DNA from: Sulfurisoma sp963709555
GTDB lineage: Bacteria; Pseudomonadota; Gammaproteobacteria; Burkholderiales; Rhodocyclaceae
Assembly: GCA_963709555.1 (NCBI GenBank)
Contig: CAVPWR010000005.1
Span: forward strand, 124,001-188,000
DNA: 64,000 nt
Direction: 5' to 3'
Under the pieces are notes generated by a model. It had not been told where the DNA came from. It worked only from the letters and a program-made list of their open reading frames with translations, and made no database searches. Positions within the stretch are counted from its first letter, which is position 1; each line of letters starts with the position of its first letter. This document shows, in pieces, positions 44,743-54,933 of the stretch. The translations under genes were made by a program, and so were the position numbers.

Positions 44743-45954
44743 GTGCTCAAGAAAATCAACGCCAAGGATCTGCAATTGGGCATGCACCTGCATGAGCTCT
44801 GCGGCTCGTGGATGGAGCATCCGTTCTGGCGCACCAAGTTCACGCTCACTGATCCCGCCGACATCGGACGGATCCTGGAAAGCGGCATCACCGAGGTCTG
44901 GATCGACGTCAACAAGGGCATGGACGTGCCGGGCACGACCAAGGTCCAGGCTGAACAGGCGGTGACCGAGGCGCTGCTGGAAGTGGCGGCAGGCGCCGCG
45001 CCGGTGCAGAAGGTGTCCATGGCCGAGGAGGTCAAGCGCGCCGCCAAGATCTGCGCCAACGGCAAGGCCGCCGTCATCTCCATGTTCCAGGAAGTGCGCA
45101 TGGGGAATGCCATCAGCGCGGAGGCCGCCGGCGAACTGGTCGACGAGATCTCGTCGTCGGTGCTGCGCAACCCGGGCGCATTGATCAGCCTGGCACGGCT
45201 CAAGACCGCCGACGACTACACCTACATGCACTCTGTCGCGGTCTGCGCCCTGATGGTGGCGCTGGCGCGGCAACTGGGGCTGGACGAAAAGGATACGCGC
45301 GAGGCCGGCATGGCGGGCCTGCTGCACGACCTGGGCAAGGCCATGATGCCCATGGAGGTCCTCAACAAGCCGGGCAAGCTCACCGATGCCGAATTCACCA
45401 TCATCAAGAGCCACCCGGTCGAGGGTCACCGCCTGCTCGTCGAAGGCAAGAGCGCCAGCGCGACGGTGCTCGACGTCTGCCTGCATCACCACGAAAAGGT
45501 CGATGGCAGCGGCTACCCGGACCGGCTCCCCGGCGACAAAATCAGCCTCCACGCCAAGATGGGCGCGGTCTGCGATGTCTACGACGCCATCACCTCGAAC
45601 CGTCCGTACAAGGCCGGCTGGGATCCGGCCGAGTCGATTCGCAAGATGACCGAATGGTCCAAGGGCCACTTCGACGAGCGCGTATTCCAGGGTTTCGTCA
45701 AGAGCATCGGCATCTATCCCACCGGCTCGCTGGTCAAGCTGACGTCGGGGCGCCTCGCCGTGGTGGTCGAGCAGTCCGAGAAGTCGCTGTTGGCGCCACG
45801 GGTCAAGGCATTCTTCTCGACCAAGTCGCAGGTCTATATCCCGCCCGAGGTCGTCGACCTCTCCCGTCCGGGTAGCGCCGAGAAGATCGTCGGCCGCGAG
45901 GACGCCGCCAAGTGGGGCATCAAGAACCTGGACGAACTCTGGGCGACGGCTTAG
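44743..45954 (+). CDS. HD-GYP domain cyclic-di-GMP phosphodiesterase
   Basis: About 403 residues from GTG 44743 (VLKKINAKDLQLGMHLHEL). An N-terminal DUF3391-like region precedes an HD-GYP domain with LLHDLGKAMMP, IKSHPVEGHRLL, HHHEKVDGSGYPDRLPG and CDVYDAITSNRPYK, so the metal ligands and the GYP signature are intact. It should hydrolyse cyclic-di-GMP. The frame is open to 44668, but that part overlaps promoter-like sequence (TAGAAT at 44704). Its 3' end overlaps the convergent ykgJ gene by 35 bases. Confidence 0.88.
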   Translation: MLKKINAKDLQLGMHLHELCGSWMEHPFWRTKFTLTDPADIGRILESGITEVWIDVNKGMDVPGTTKVQAEQAVTEALLEVAAGAAPVQKVSMAEEVKRAAKICANGKAAVISMFQEVRMGNAISAEAAGELVDEISSSVLRNPGALISLARLKTADDYTYMHSVAVCALMVALARQLGLDEKDTREAGMAGLLHDLGKAMMPMEVLNKPGKLTDAEFTIIKSHPVEGHRLLVEGKSASATVLDVCLHHHEKVDGSGYPDRLPGDKISLHAKMGAVCDVYDAITSNRPYKAGWDPAESIRKMTEWSKGHFDERVFQGFVKSIGIYPTGSLVKLTSGRLAVVVEQSEKSLLAPRVKAFFSTKSQVYIPPEVVDLSRPGSAEKIVGREDAAKWGIKNLDELWATA

Positions 45955-46186
45955 GTGACGTTGCCCGTTCGAGCAGCGCCAGCCACGCTAGCGCCTGATC
46001 CCGCGTATTGCCACACATTTCAACGGACGGTTGCAGTCCAGAGCAGCAAACCGGCCGCTCCGCCAAGCCGAAGATCATGCAGCGCAAGTCTGCCGCGAGG
46101 TACCGGCAAGGCACGTCAGACGGTTTTCCCAAGCTGCTGATCGACGGCGCGATGCAGCAGGCGCCGCAGCCGGGGCGGCAGTCCAT
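45920..46186 (-). CDS. YkgJ family cysteine-cluster protein
   Basis: Protein of 88 residues. The N-terminus CRPGCGACCIAPSISS and later CRYLAADLRCMIF, CCSGLQPS and EMCGNT give the conserved cysteines of the YkgJ zinc/iron-chelating family. The loop after SISS is shorter than in most homologues I know. The ATG shares one base with the stop of the upstream lipoprotein gene (TAATG). The function is not known. Confidence 0.82.
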   Translation of the reverse strand: MDCRPGCGACCIAPSISSLGKPSDVPCRYLAADLRCMIFGLAERPVCCSGLQPSVEMCGNTRDQALAWLALLERATSPKPSPRVRPGS

Positions 46187-46542
46187 TAGCGCTTCGTCTC
46201 GGCACGGACCGCTTGGCGCATTTCCTTCTCGACTTCGTCGAGCATGCGCATCGCCGCCTCCAGCCCCTGGCGCTGAATTTCCTTGGCGCTCGCCTCGAGG
46301 CGAGCCTTCTCCTCGGCTGATAGCTCGGGCGCCGGCTTGCCTTCGGCCGTGGCGTTGAGCGACTGGCGCATCAGGTTGAAAAGCAGGCCGACGTTTTCCT
46401 CCGTCATCACCTTGCCGGCGATGCGGGCCATGGCTTCATCGGCCGGGTTGGCAGGAGCCTCGACCCTGGAAGGTTGAGGTCCGGCGCAGGCGGTCAGCGA
46501 GAGCAGCAGGCCGGCAAGCAGGAGGGACAGGCGGCGGGACAT
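46186..46542 (-). CDS. Small lipoprotein of unknown function
   Basis: Protein of 118 residues. The signal MSRRLSLLLAGLLLSLTAC ends in the lipobox LTAC, so it should be a lipid-anchored protein. The mature part is helical and charged (EKARLEASAKEIQRQGLEAA), with a possible coiled coil at the C-terminus. AAGGAA lies nine bases upstream of the ATG. It is followed by ykgJ with translational coupling. Confidence 0.75.
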   Translation of the reverse strand: MSRRLSLLLAGLLLSLTACAGPQPSRVEAPANPADEAMARIAGKVMTEENVGLLFNLMRQSLNATAEGKPAPELSAEEKARLEASAKEIQRQGLEAAMRMLDEVEKEMRQAVRAETKR

Positions 46543-46607
46543 GGCGCGGTTCCTTTCGGGAGGTCACAGGTAGTCAACGTCCGCCACCCCGCCCGGGCTG
46601 ACAGCGA

Positions 46608-48467
<1,860 letters not shown>

Positions 48468-48471
48468 GGGG

Positions 48472-48548
48472 TTGCATTCCTAATGGCGGCTCTCGGCTGG
48501 CCGCTCGGGCGAAGGGTCGAAGCTACTGGAATCCCCTTGGGAATGCAA
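48472..48548 (-). other. Inverted repeat in the thiC leader
   Basis: TTGCATTCC (48472-48480) and GGAATGCAA (48540-48548) are perfect 9-base complements, 59 bases apart, just upstream of the thiC ATG. They could close a leader RNA structure. I looked for the CTGAGA and ACCCTTxGAACCTGAT elements of a TPP riboswitch and did not find them, so an aptamer is not claimed. Confidence 0.4.
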
Positions 48549-48669
48549 GCCTTGAGGGCGAAGGGGCATTGAGTCCGATTTGGCGAGCGTTGGCGGGTAG
48601 TTGTGTCGAAAAGTTAAAGTATTTGCTGTCATAGTCGTAATGACAAGAACGCCATCCAGGGGAAGCATC

Positions 48670-50223
48670 ATGAAATTCCGATCCGCGACGATACTTGCCG
48701 CCGTCACCGCCATGTTCATGGCCACCCCGCCGGTGCTGGCCGCCAAGTGGGAGGTGGTTGCGGCTGCCAACGGCGACAAGATCGAGATCGATCGCGCGCG
48801 CATTGTGCAGCAGGCGGGCGGTCGTGCCACCGCGTGGAGCCGCCTGGCACGCGACGGCATCTACATCGACGAAAACGGCATGCGCTATACGACGGTCGAG
48901 GCGTTCAATCGCTACGACTGTGCCAAGGGCAGCTTTACCACGCTGAAGCGCGTCTGGCGCCGTGACGGCGAACTGGTGCGCGAGGAACCGATTGCCCAGC
49001 CGGCGGAACTGACGGTCGAGGCTGCCAGCCCCGACGCGAAAATCCTGGCCGAGGCCTGCCGCCTGCCGCCGGCCGAGGTTGGGACACGCGACAAGCCCGG
49101 CGTAATGCACGCGGACATGCGCAGCGCCGGCGACGCCGCCAAGGCCAAGTCCATGCCTGTCGCCGATGCCGGCCACGGCGAGAAGAAGGCGGCCGAGAAG
49201 CCGGCGGAAAAGGCTCCGGCTGCGGCCCCGGCCGCCGGCGGGGACAAGCCGCGCTTCATCGAACTGCCCAAGATCGACAAGTCGCAGGTCGAAGATCCGC
49301 ACAAGGCGTCGGTTGCCAAGCCTGCCGAGCCGGCCAAGGCGGGTGCCAGGGACGCGAAGGCTGTTGCAGCGCCCGACATCAAGGATGTGGCAAAGGCCGC
49401 CGGCGCTGCCGCGGCCCAGGCCCCCGCGCCGGCAGCCAATCGGCAGGAACTCGAGCGTCAGTACGCCACCTCCGGTCCGCGCAAGGCGGTGAAGAAGAAG
49501 CCGGCACCCAAGCATGGCGCACCCGCGGACATCATCGAGCACCGGCACATCCACTGGAGCTACGAAGGCGAGGGCGCGCCCGGCAACTGGAGCAAGATCG
49601 ACGGGAAATACGCGACCTGCGGCACCGGCAAGCGGCAGTCGCCGATCGACATCCGCGACGGCATCAAGGTCGATCTCGAGCCGATCAAGTTCGACTACAA
49701 ATGGGCGAATTTCCGCGTCGTCGACAACGGCCACACCATCCAGGCCAATATCGGCGAGGGCAATACCATCACCGTGATGGGCCGCACCTACCAGCTGGTG
49801 CAGTTCCACTTCCACCGCCCGTCCGAGGAGAAGGTGCGCGGCAAGGCGTTCGACATGGTGGCGCACCTGGTGCACAAGGACGATGAGGGCAAGCTGGCGG
49901 TCATCGCCGTGCTGATGGAGAAGGGCGCGAGCGAGCATCCCGTGATCCAGACCATCTGGAACAACATGCCACTCGAGGTCAATCAGGACGTGTCGCCCAG
50001 CACCACCATCGACCTCAACCGCATCCTGCCCGAGGAGCGCAGCTACTACACCTACATGGGTTCGCTGACGACGCCGCCGTGCACCGAGGACGTGCTGTGG
50101 ATGGTGTTCAAGAAGCCGATCATCGTGACCGAGCAGCAGGTGGCGATTTTCGCCAAGCTCTACAAGAACAACGCTCGGCCGGTGCAGCCGGCCAACGACC
50201 GCCTGGTCAAGGAAACGCGCTGA
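48670..50223 (+). CDS. Alpha-type carbonic anhydrase with long N-terminal extension
   Basis: Protein of 517 residues from ATG 48670. A signal peptide (ILAAVTAMFMATPPVLA) is followed by a domain of about 110 residues (WEVVAAANGDKIEIDRARI) that resembles surface-adhesin E-like domains, then an Ala/Pro/Lys-rich low-complexity linker (about 155-275), and a complete alpha carbonic anhydrase from about 290. Zinc ligands are in QFHFHRPSEE and the His of MVAHLVHKD; SLTTPPCTEDVLW is also present. The enzyme should hydrate CO2 in the periplasm or at the surface. It converges on mutY with a 17-base overlap. Confidence 0.9.
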   Translation: MKFRSATILAAVTAMFMATPPVLAAKWEVVAAANGDKIEIDRARIVQQAGGRATAWSRLARDGIYIDENGMRYTTVEAFNRYDCAKGSFTTLKRVWRRDGELVREEPIAQPAELTVEAASPDAKILAEACRLPPAEVGTRDKPGVMHADMRSAGDAAKAKSMPVADAGHGEKKAAEKPAEKAPAAAPAAGGDKPRFIELPKIDKSQVEDPHKASVAKPAEPAKAGARDAKAVAAPDIKDVAKAAGAAAAQAPAPAANRQELERQYATSGPRKAVKKKPAPKHGAPADIIEHRHIHWSYEGEGAPGNWSKIDGKYATCGTGKRQSPIDIRDGIKVDLEPIKFDYKWANFRVVDNGHTIQANIGEGNTITVMGRTYQLVQFHFHRPSEEKVRGKAFDMVAHLVHKDDEGKLAVIAVLMEKGASEHPVIQTIWNNMPLEVNQDVSPSTTIDLNRILPEERSYYTYMGSLTTPPCTEDVLWMVFKKPIIVTEQQVAIFAKLYKNNARPVQPANDRLVKETR

Positions 50224-51259
50224 GGATTTTCCGGATCGGCGCGGGCAATGCCGCCCGCGCCAGTTCCTCCGCGGTCAGCCATTGCCGGCCCGATTCCGCC
50301 GCATGCGGCAGCAACTCCACCTCGCACAGCAGCGGCTGGATGCGCAGGCGGAAGTGGGTGAATGCGTGCACAAAAGTCGGCGCTGGCGCCACGGTGATCA
50401 AGCGTGAGCCCAGCCGCTGTTCGATGTGAACCGAGGGCTCGATGCCCTCCGGCAATTCCGGCAGCGACAGCAGCCCGCCCCAGATGCCCGCCGGCGGCCG
50501 TCGCTCGACGAGGACGCGCGACCCGTGGCGCAGCACCAGCAGCGTTGCCGTCCGTTCGGGCACGACCTTGCGCGGGCGCGGCGTCGGCAATTCGGCGACG
50601 CGATCGTCGCGATGGGCGACGCATATTTCCTGCAGGGGGCAGGTGCCGCAGCGCGGCTTGCTTCGGGTGCAGATCGTCGCGCCGAGATCCATCTGCCCCT
50701 GGATGTAGATGGACACATCGCCCGGCGGCAGCAGCGCTTCGGCGTCCCGCCAGAGCCGACTTTCCACGGCGGCGCTTCCCGGGAAGCCCTCGACGCCGAG
50801 GCAGCGGCAGAGCACGCGCTTGACGTTGCCGTCGAGGATGGGCAGCCGCGCGGCGAAGCAGAAGGCCGCGATGGCGTTGGCGGTCGAACGGCCGATGCCG
50901 GGCAGGGCCGCGAGCGCTTCCGGCGTGCGCGGAAACGCGCCGCCATGCGCGGCCACCACCTCGCGGGCGCAAGCGTGCAGGTTGCGGGCGCGGGCGTAGT
51001 AGCCGAGCCCGCTCCACAGCTCCATCACCTGCTCGACCGGCGCCGCCGCCAGCGCCGCGAGCGTCGGGAAGCGCGCAAGAAAGCGCTCGTAGTAGGGAAT
51101 GACCGTCGCCACCTGCGTCTGCTGCAGCATGATCTCGGAGAGCCAGACGCGATAGGGGTCCCGCGTGCCCTGCCAGGGCAGGTCGTGGCGGCCGTGGCGG
51201 CGCTGCCAGCGGATCAGCCGATCCGCGAAATTGCTCCCCTCCCCCCGCCCCCCTTCCAC
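50207..51259 (-). CDS. mutY: A/G-specific adenine glycosylase MutY
   Basis: About 350 residues. SEIMLQQTQVATVIPYYERF contains the catalytic Glu, LPGIGRSTANAIAAF with LDGNVKRVL is the HhH-GPD region, and CTRSKPRCGTCPLQEIC is the [4Fe-4S] loop; a NUDIX-like domain ends the protein. MutY removes adenine opposite 8-oxoguanine. The start is uncertain: GTG 51259 lies inside a hairpin, and the frame continues without stop into a shifted part of purT. The family N-terminus corresponds to NFADRLIRWQRR. A dispersed motif copy lies at 50371-50394 in the NUDIX part. Confidence 0.9.
   Translation of the reverse strand: MEGGRGEGSNFADRLIRWQRRHGRHDLPWQGTRDPYRVWLSEIMLQQTQVATVIPYYERFLARFPTLAALAAAPVEQVMELWSGLGYYARARNLHACAREVVAAHGGAFPRTPEALAALPGIGRSTANAIAAFCFAARLPILDGNVKRVLCRCLGVEGFPGSAAVESRLWRDAEALLPPGDVSIYIQGQMDLGATICTRSKPRCGTCPLQEICVAHRDDRVAELPTPRPRKVVPERTATLLVLRHGSRVLVERRPPAGIWGGLLSLPELPEGIEPSVHIEQRLGSRLITVAPAPTFVHAFTHFRLRIQPLLCEVELLPHAAESGRQWLTAEELARAALPAPIRKILSAFP
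50371..50394 (+). repeat. Dispersed DNA motif, site 10 (in mutY)
   Basis: CAAAAGTCGGCGCTGGCG then CCACGG. Exact core. The gene on the minus strand reads TVAPAPTFV in the NUDIX part. Confidence 0.8.
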
Positions 51260-51269
51260 GGGAAGGGGG
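51249..51269 (-). terminator. Perfect hairpin between purT and mutY
   Basis: CCCCCTTCC and GGAAGGGGG form a perfect 9-bp stem with a three-base loop, 74 bases after the purT stop. It probably ends or protects the purT transcript and makes the GTG at 51259 a doubtful mutY start. Confidence 0.45.
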
Positions 51270-51310
51270 TGACAGGTGTTCGCCGCTGCGCGGCTCCGGG
51301 CCAATGGCTG

Positions 51311-51337
51311 TGCCTTCCTTGGGGCGGCCCGGCGGGC
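51311..51337 (-). repeat. GC-rich intergenic repeat, copy 6 (partial, opposite orientation)
   Basis: On the minus strand it reads GGGCCGCCCCAAGGAAGG, matching the first block of copies 4 and 5. It lies in the purT-mutY gap. Confidence 0.55.
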
Positions 51338-51342
51338 GGCGC

Positions 51343-52564
51343 TCACGCCTTGACGGGTTTGACGCGCGAGGCGGCGAGCTTGGCGCGCTGCCTGGCTTCG
51401 TCCGTGGTGTCGGCTGTGGCCACCGCCACGCCCATGCGCCGCTTGACGAAGCTCTCGGGCTTGCCGAACAGCCGCAGGTCGGATTCGGGCACGGCCAGCG
51501 CCTCGGCCACGCCGTCGAAGGCGATGCCCTTTGCCTCCATGCCGCCGTAGATCACCGCCGAGGCGCCGGCCCGGCGCAGGCTCACATCGACCGGCAGGCC
51601 GAGGATGGCGCGGGCGTGCAGTTCGAACTCGGACTGACGCTGGGTGGCCAGCGTGACCAGGCCGGTGTCGTGCGGGCGCGGACTGACTTCCGAGAACCAG
51701 ACGTCGTCGCCCTTGATGAACAGCTCGACGCCGAAGATGCCGCGGCCGCCGAGGTTGCCGGTGATCTGCGCCGCGATCTCGCGCGAGCGGCGTAGCGCCA
51801 GCGCCGACATTTGCATCGGCTGCCACGATTCGACGTAATCGCCATTGACCTGCACGTGGCCGATCGGTTCGCAGAAGTGGGTTTCCACGTCGCCTGCTCG
51901 CGCCGCGTGCGCGCACGGTGAGCAGGGTGATCTCGTAGTCGAAGTCGATGAAGCCCTCGACGATGACCCGCCCCTGCCCGGTGCGACCGCCCGACTGGGC
52001 GTAGTTCCAGGCCTTGTCCACGTCGGCGGGCGTCTTCACCAGCGACTGGCCCTTGCCGGAGGAGGACATCACCGGCTTGACGATGCACGGATAGCCCACG
52101 CCACCGTTTGCGGCGTCCTCATTGCCGTCTATGGCGGCCTGCAGTTCGGCCAGCGAATCGGCGAACTTGTAGGGCGAGGTCGGCAGGCCGAGCTCTTCGG
52201 CGGCGAGGCGGCGGATGCCCTCGCGATTCATGGTCAGCCGCGCCGCGCGCGCCGTCGGAATCACTTCGGCGAGGCCGGCCTGCTCGATCTCGACCAGCAT
52301 GTCGGTGGCGATGGCCTCGATCTCCGGCACCACCAGATGCGGCTTTTCCCGTTCGATCAGTGCCCGCAGCGCCGCGCCATCGGTCATGGCGATGACATGG
52401 CTGCGGTGCGCCACCTGCATGCCGGGCGCGTCGGCGTAACGATCGACGGCAATCACTTCGCAGCCCAGTCGCTGCAGTGCGATAATGACTTCCTTGCCGA
52501 GTTCACCGCTGCCGAGCAGCATCACGCGGGTGGCGGAGGGGGAAAGCGGCGTGCCGATGCGCAT
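51343..52564 (-). CDS. purT: Formate-dependent phosphoribosylglycinamide formyltransferase PurT, frameshifted
   Basis: The N-terminal half (VMLLGSGELGKEVIIALQRL, YPCIVKPVMSSSGKGQS, FDYEITLLTVR) and the C-terminal half (DVETHFCEPIGHVQ, FSEVSPRPHDTG, RRMGVAVATADTT) lie in different frames, joined near 51895 by one extra base (AGC-A-GGC). Corrected, it is a normal ATP-grasp PurT of about 406 residues, an alternative to PurN in purine synthesis. The start codon is only 11 bases from that of the divergent binding-protein gene. A dispersed motif copy lies at 51791-51814. Confidence 0.9.
51791..51814 (-). repeat. Dispersed DNA motif, site 11 (in purT)
   Basis: On the minus strand GCAAATGTCGGCGCTGGCG then CTACG. 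Exact core. Encodes MQMSALALR, where the protein sequence is itself conserved, so this copy could be fortuitous. Confidence 0.5.
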
Positions 52565-52575
52565 GGGAGATCTCC

Positions 52576-53743
52576 GTGGCGAACGTGTTCCGGAAAGTGC
52601 TGAATTCTACCCGCTGGCTCGCGCCGGCTCTTGCCGTGCTGGTGCTGCCCGCGCAGGCGCAGGTCAAGATCGGCGTCGTCAGTTCCGCCACCGGCCCCAC
52701 GGCCATCGTCGGCATTCCGCAGAAGAACACCGTCCCGCTGTTGCCGCGCAAGATCGGCGATCTCACCGTCGAGTACATCGCCTACGACGATGCCTCGGAC
52801 GCGACGCAGACCGTCACCCTGTTCAAGAAGCTGATCTCCGGAGCACAAGGTCGATGCCATCATCGGCCCGACCGGCTCGCCCAATGCCATGGCGGTGCTG
52901 CCCTTCGTCGCCGAGGCCGGCGTGCCCATGCTGGCGCCGGTCGGCACCACGGCCGTGGTGCTGCCGATGGACGAGAAGAAGCGCTGGGTGTTCAAGACCA
53001 CGCAGAACGACAGCCTCATCGCCGAGGCGCTGATCGGCCACATGAAGAAGCGCGGCATCCGCACGGTCGGCTTCATCGGCTACAACGATCCCTACGGCGA
53101 AAGCTGGCTCAAGGAATTCTCGGCGCAGGCGCAGCAGGCGGGCATCACCCTGCCCGTGGTCGAGCGCTACCAGCGCACCGACCAGTCGGTGACCGGGCAG
53201 GTCATCAAGCTGGTCGCGGCCAAGCCCGATGCCGTGCTGATCGCCGGCACCGGCGGTCCCGCCGTGCTGCCGCACACGACGCTGATCGACCAGGGCTACA
53301 AGGGCACGATCTACCAGACCCATGGCGCCGCCACGCCCGAGTTCATCCGTCTCGGCGGCAAAAAGGTCCATGGCGCCTACATGGCGGCCAGCCTGATGCT
53401 GGCGCTCGCCGAGATTCCCGACAGCAACCCGTCGAAGCCGATCGCCAGAGGCTACATCACGGCCTACGAGAATCTCCACGGCGCCAAGGCCGCCACCTTC
53501 GGCGCCAATGTCTATGACGCGGGACTGCTGCTGAAAAGAGCCATCCCGCTGGCGGCGCAGAAGGCCAAGCCCGGCACGGCCGAGTTTCGCGCCGCGCTGC
53601 GCGATGCGCTGGAACAGACCCGGGAATTCGTCGCGACGCAGGGCGTGTACAACATGAGCCCGGAAGATCACTCCGGCTTCGACAAGCGCGGCCGCGTGAT
53701 GCTGATCGTCCACGAATATGCCTGGAGGCTGGCCGCGGACTAG
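52576..53743 (+). CDS. Branched-chain amino acid-type ABC transporter substrate-binding protein, frameshifted
   Basis: Signal peptide (LAPALAVLVLPAQAQ) then VKIGVVSSATGPTAIVGIPQ, a LivK-type type I periplasmic binding fold. After TLFKKLIS one extra G near 52840 shifts the frame; the other frame continues EHKVDAIIGPTGSPNAMAVLPF and GFIGYNDPYGESWLKEF to the end. Corrected length is about 388 residues. It is far from the liv genes at the left edge and has no permease genes beside it. It could serve that transporter or another. The start at GTG 52576 is tentative. Confidence 0.83.
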
Positions 53744-53771
53744 GGGTAAGGGCAGGGGCAGGGCGGGGGGA

Positions 53772-53845
53772 TGGAGCGGGTGAAGGGAGTCGAACCCTCT
53801 TCATGAGCTTGGGAAGCTCAGGTAATGCCGTTATACGACACCCGC
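53772..53845 (-). tRNA. tRNA-Gly (anticodon CCC)
   Basis: On the minus strand the acceptor stem GCGGGTG pairs with CACCCGC, the anticodon arm TGAGC-TTCCCAA-GCTCA gives anticodon CCC, and the T arm AGGG-TTCGACT-CCCT is regular. A 3' T discriminator and an encoded CCA follow. CCC reads GGG glycine codons. It stands alone between two plus-strand genes. Confidence 0.95.
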
Positions 53846-53906
53846 GCGAGGGGCCATTGTAGGCAGGCAGGCGCCGGCTGACAATTCCCCAAGGTAAAAT
53901 TCCCCG

Positions 53907-54110
53907 ATGTTCGAAATTGTCCTCAATGGCGCCACGCTGGCGCTCGCCGAAGCGCCGACCGTGGCGGAACTGCTCGACCGCCAGGGCCTGGCCGGCAAGC
54001 GCGTCGCGGTCGAACGCAACGGCGAGATCGTGCCGAAGAGCCGGCATGTCACCACTCAACTCGAAGCGGGCGACCGCCTCGAAATCGTCGTCGCCGTCGG
54101 CGGCGGCTGA
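53907..54110 (+). CDS. thiS: Sulfur carrier protein ThiS
   Basis: Protein of 67 residues with the ubiquitin-like fold pattern and the C-terminal Gly-Gly (VVAVGGG) that becomes the thiocarboxylate. It donates sulfur to ThiG for the thiazole of thiamine. thiG follows after 15 bases. Confidence 0.93.
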   Translation: MFEIVLNGATLALAEAPTVAELLDRQGLAGKRVAVERNGEIVPKSRHVTTQLEAGDRLEIVVAVGGG

Positions 54111-54125
54111 ACTGAAAGCGAAAAC

Positions 54126-54926
54126 ATGGAAGATCAGCTGAACCAGGACCTGTTGACCATCGCCGGCAAGGGTTATCGTTCGCGGCTGCTCGTGGGCACC
54201 GGCAAGTACAAGGATTTCGACGAGACCCGGCGCGCGGTCGAGGCCTCGGGCGCCGAGATCGTCACCGTGGCGATCCGCCGCACCAACATCGGCCAGGAGC
54301 CGGGCCAGCCCTCGCTGCTCGACGCGCTGCCGCCGTCGAAATTCACCTATCTGCCCAACACCGCCGGCTGCTACAGCGCCGACGACGCGATCCGCACGCT
54401 GCGGCTGGCGCGCGAGCTGCTCGACGGCCACGAGCTGGTCAAGCTCGAGGTGCTGGGCGATCCGCAGACGCTGTTCCCCAACATGCCCGAGACGCTGAAG
54501 GCCGCGCAGACGCTGGTCAAGGACGGCTTCAAGGTCATGGTCTATTGCTCGGACGACCCGATCCAGGCCAAACAGCTGGAAGAGATGGGCTGCGTCGCGG
54601 TGATGCCGCTGGCCTCGCTGATCGGCTCGGGCATGGGCATCCTCAACCCGTGGAACCTTTCGCTCATCATCGAGAAGGCGAAGGTGCCGGTGCTGGTCGA
54701 TGCCGGCGTCGGCACCGCGTCGGATGCCGCCATCGCCATGGAACTCGGCTGCGACGGCGTGCTGATGAACACGGCCATCGCCGGCGCGCGGGACCCGGTG
54801 ATGATGGCCGGCGCCATGAAGAAGGCGGTCGAGGCCGGCCGCGAGGCCTTCCGCGCCGGGCGCATGCCGAAGAAGCTCTACAGCGCCAGCCCGAGTTCGC
54901 CGACGACGGGTCTTATTGGTAAATGA
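54126..54926 (+). CDS. thiG: Thiazole synthase ThiG
   Basis: Protein of 266 residues of the TIM-barrel ThiG family: SRLLVGTGKYKDF, EIVTVAIRR, NTAGCYSADDAIR, VKLEVLGDPQTLFPN and the phosphate loop VDAGVGTASDAAIAMELGCD. The catalytic Lys is in LVKLEVLG. It builds the thiazole phosphate from DXP, dehydroglycine and ThiS sulfur. It is in an operon with thiS and probably with the next two genes. Confidence 0.95.
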   Translation: MEDQLNQDLLTIAGKGYRSRLLVGTGKYKDFDETRRAVEASGAEIVTVAIRRTNIGQEPGQPSLLDALPPSKFTYLPNTAGCYSADDAIRTLRLARELLDGHELVKLEVLGDPQTLFPNMPETLKAAQTLVKDGFKVMVYCSDDPIQAKQLEEMGCVAVMPLASLIGSGMGILNPWNLSLIIEKAKVPVLVDAGVGTASDAAIAMELGCDGVLMNTAIAGARDPVMMAGAMKKAVEAGREAFRAGRMPKKLYSASPSSPTTGLIGK

Positions 54927-54933
54927 GCGGCAA

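Noticed and set aside
48468..48600. TPP riboswitch upstream of thiC
   Set aside because: The expected CTGAGA and ACCCTTxGAACCTGAT elements were not found on the thiC strand.
50207..52564. One long open frame joining PurT and MutY
   Set aside because: The C-terminal half of PurT lies in another frame, and the residues between are translated from shifted sequence and an intergenic hairpin. It is a frameshift artefact, not a fusion enzyme.
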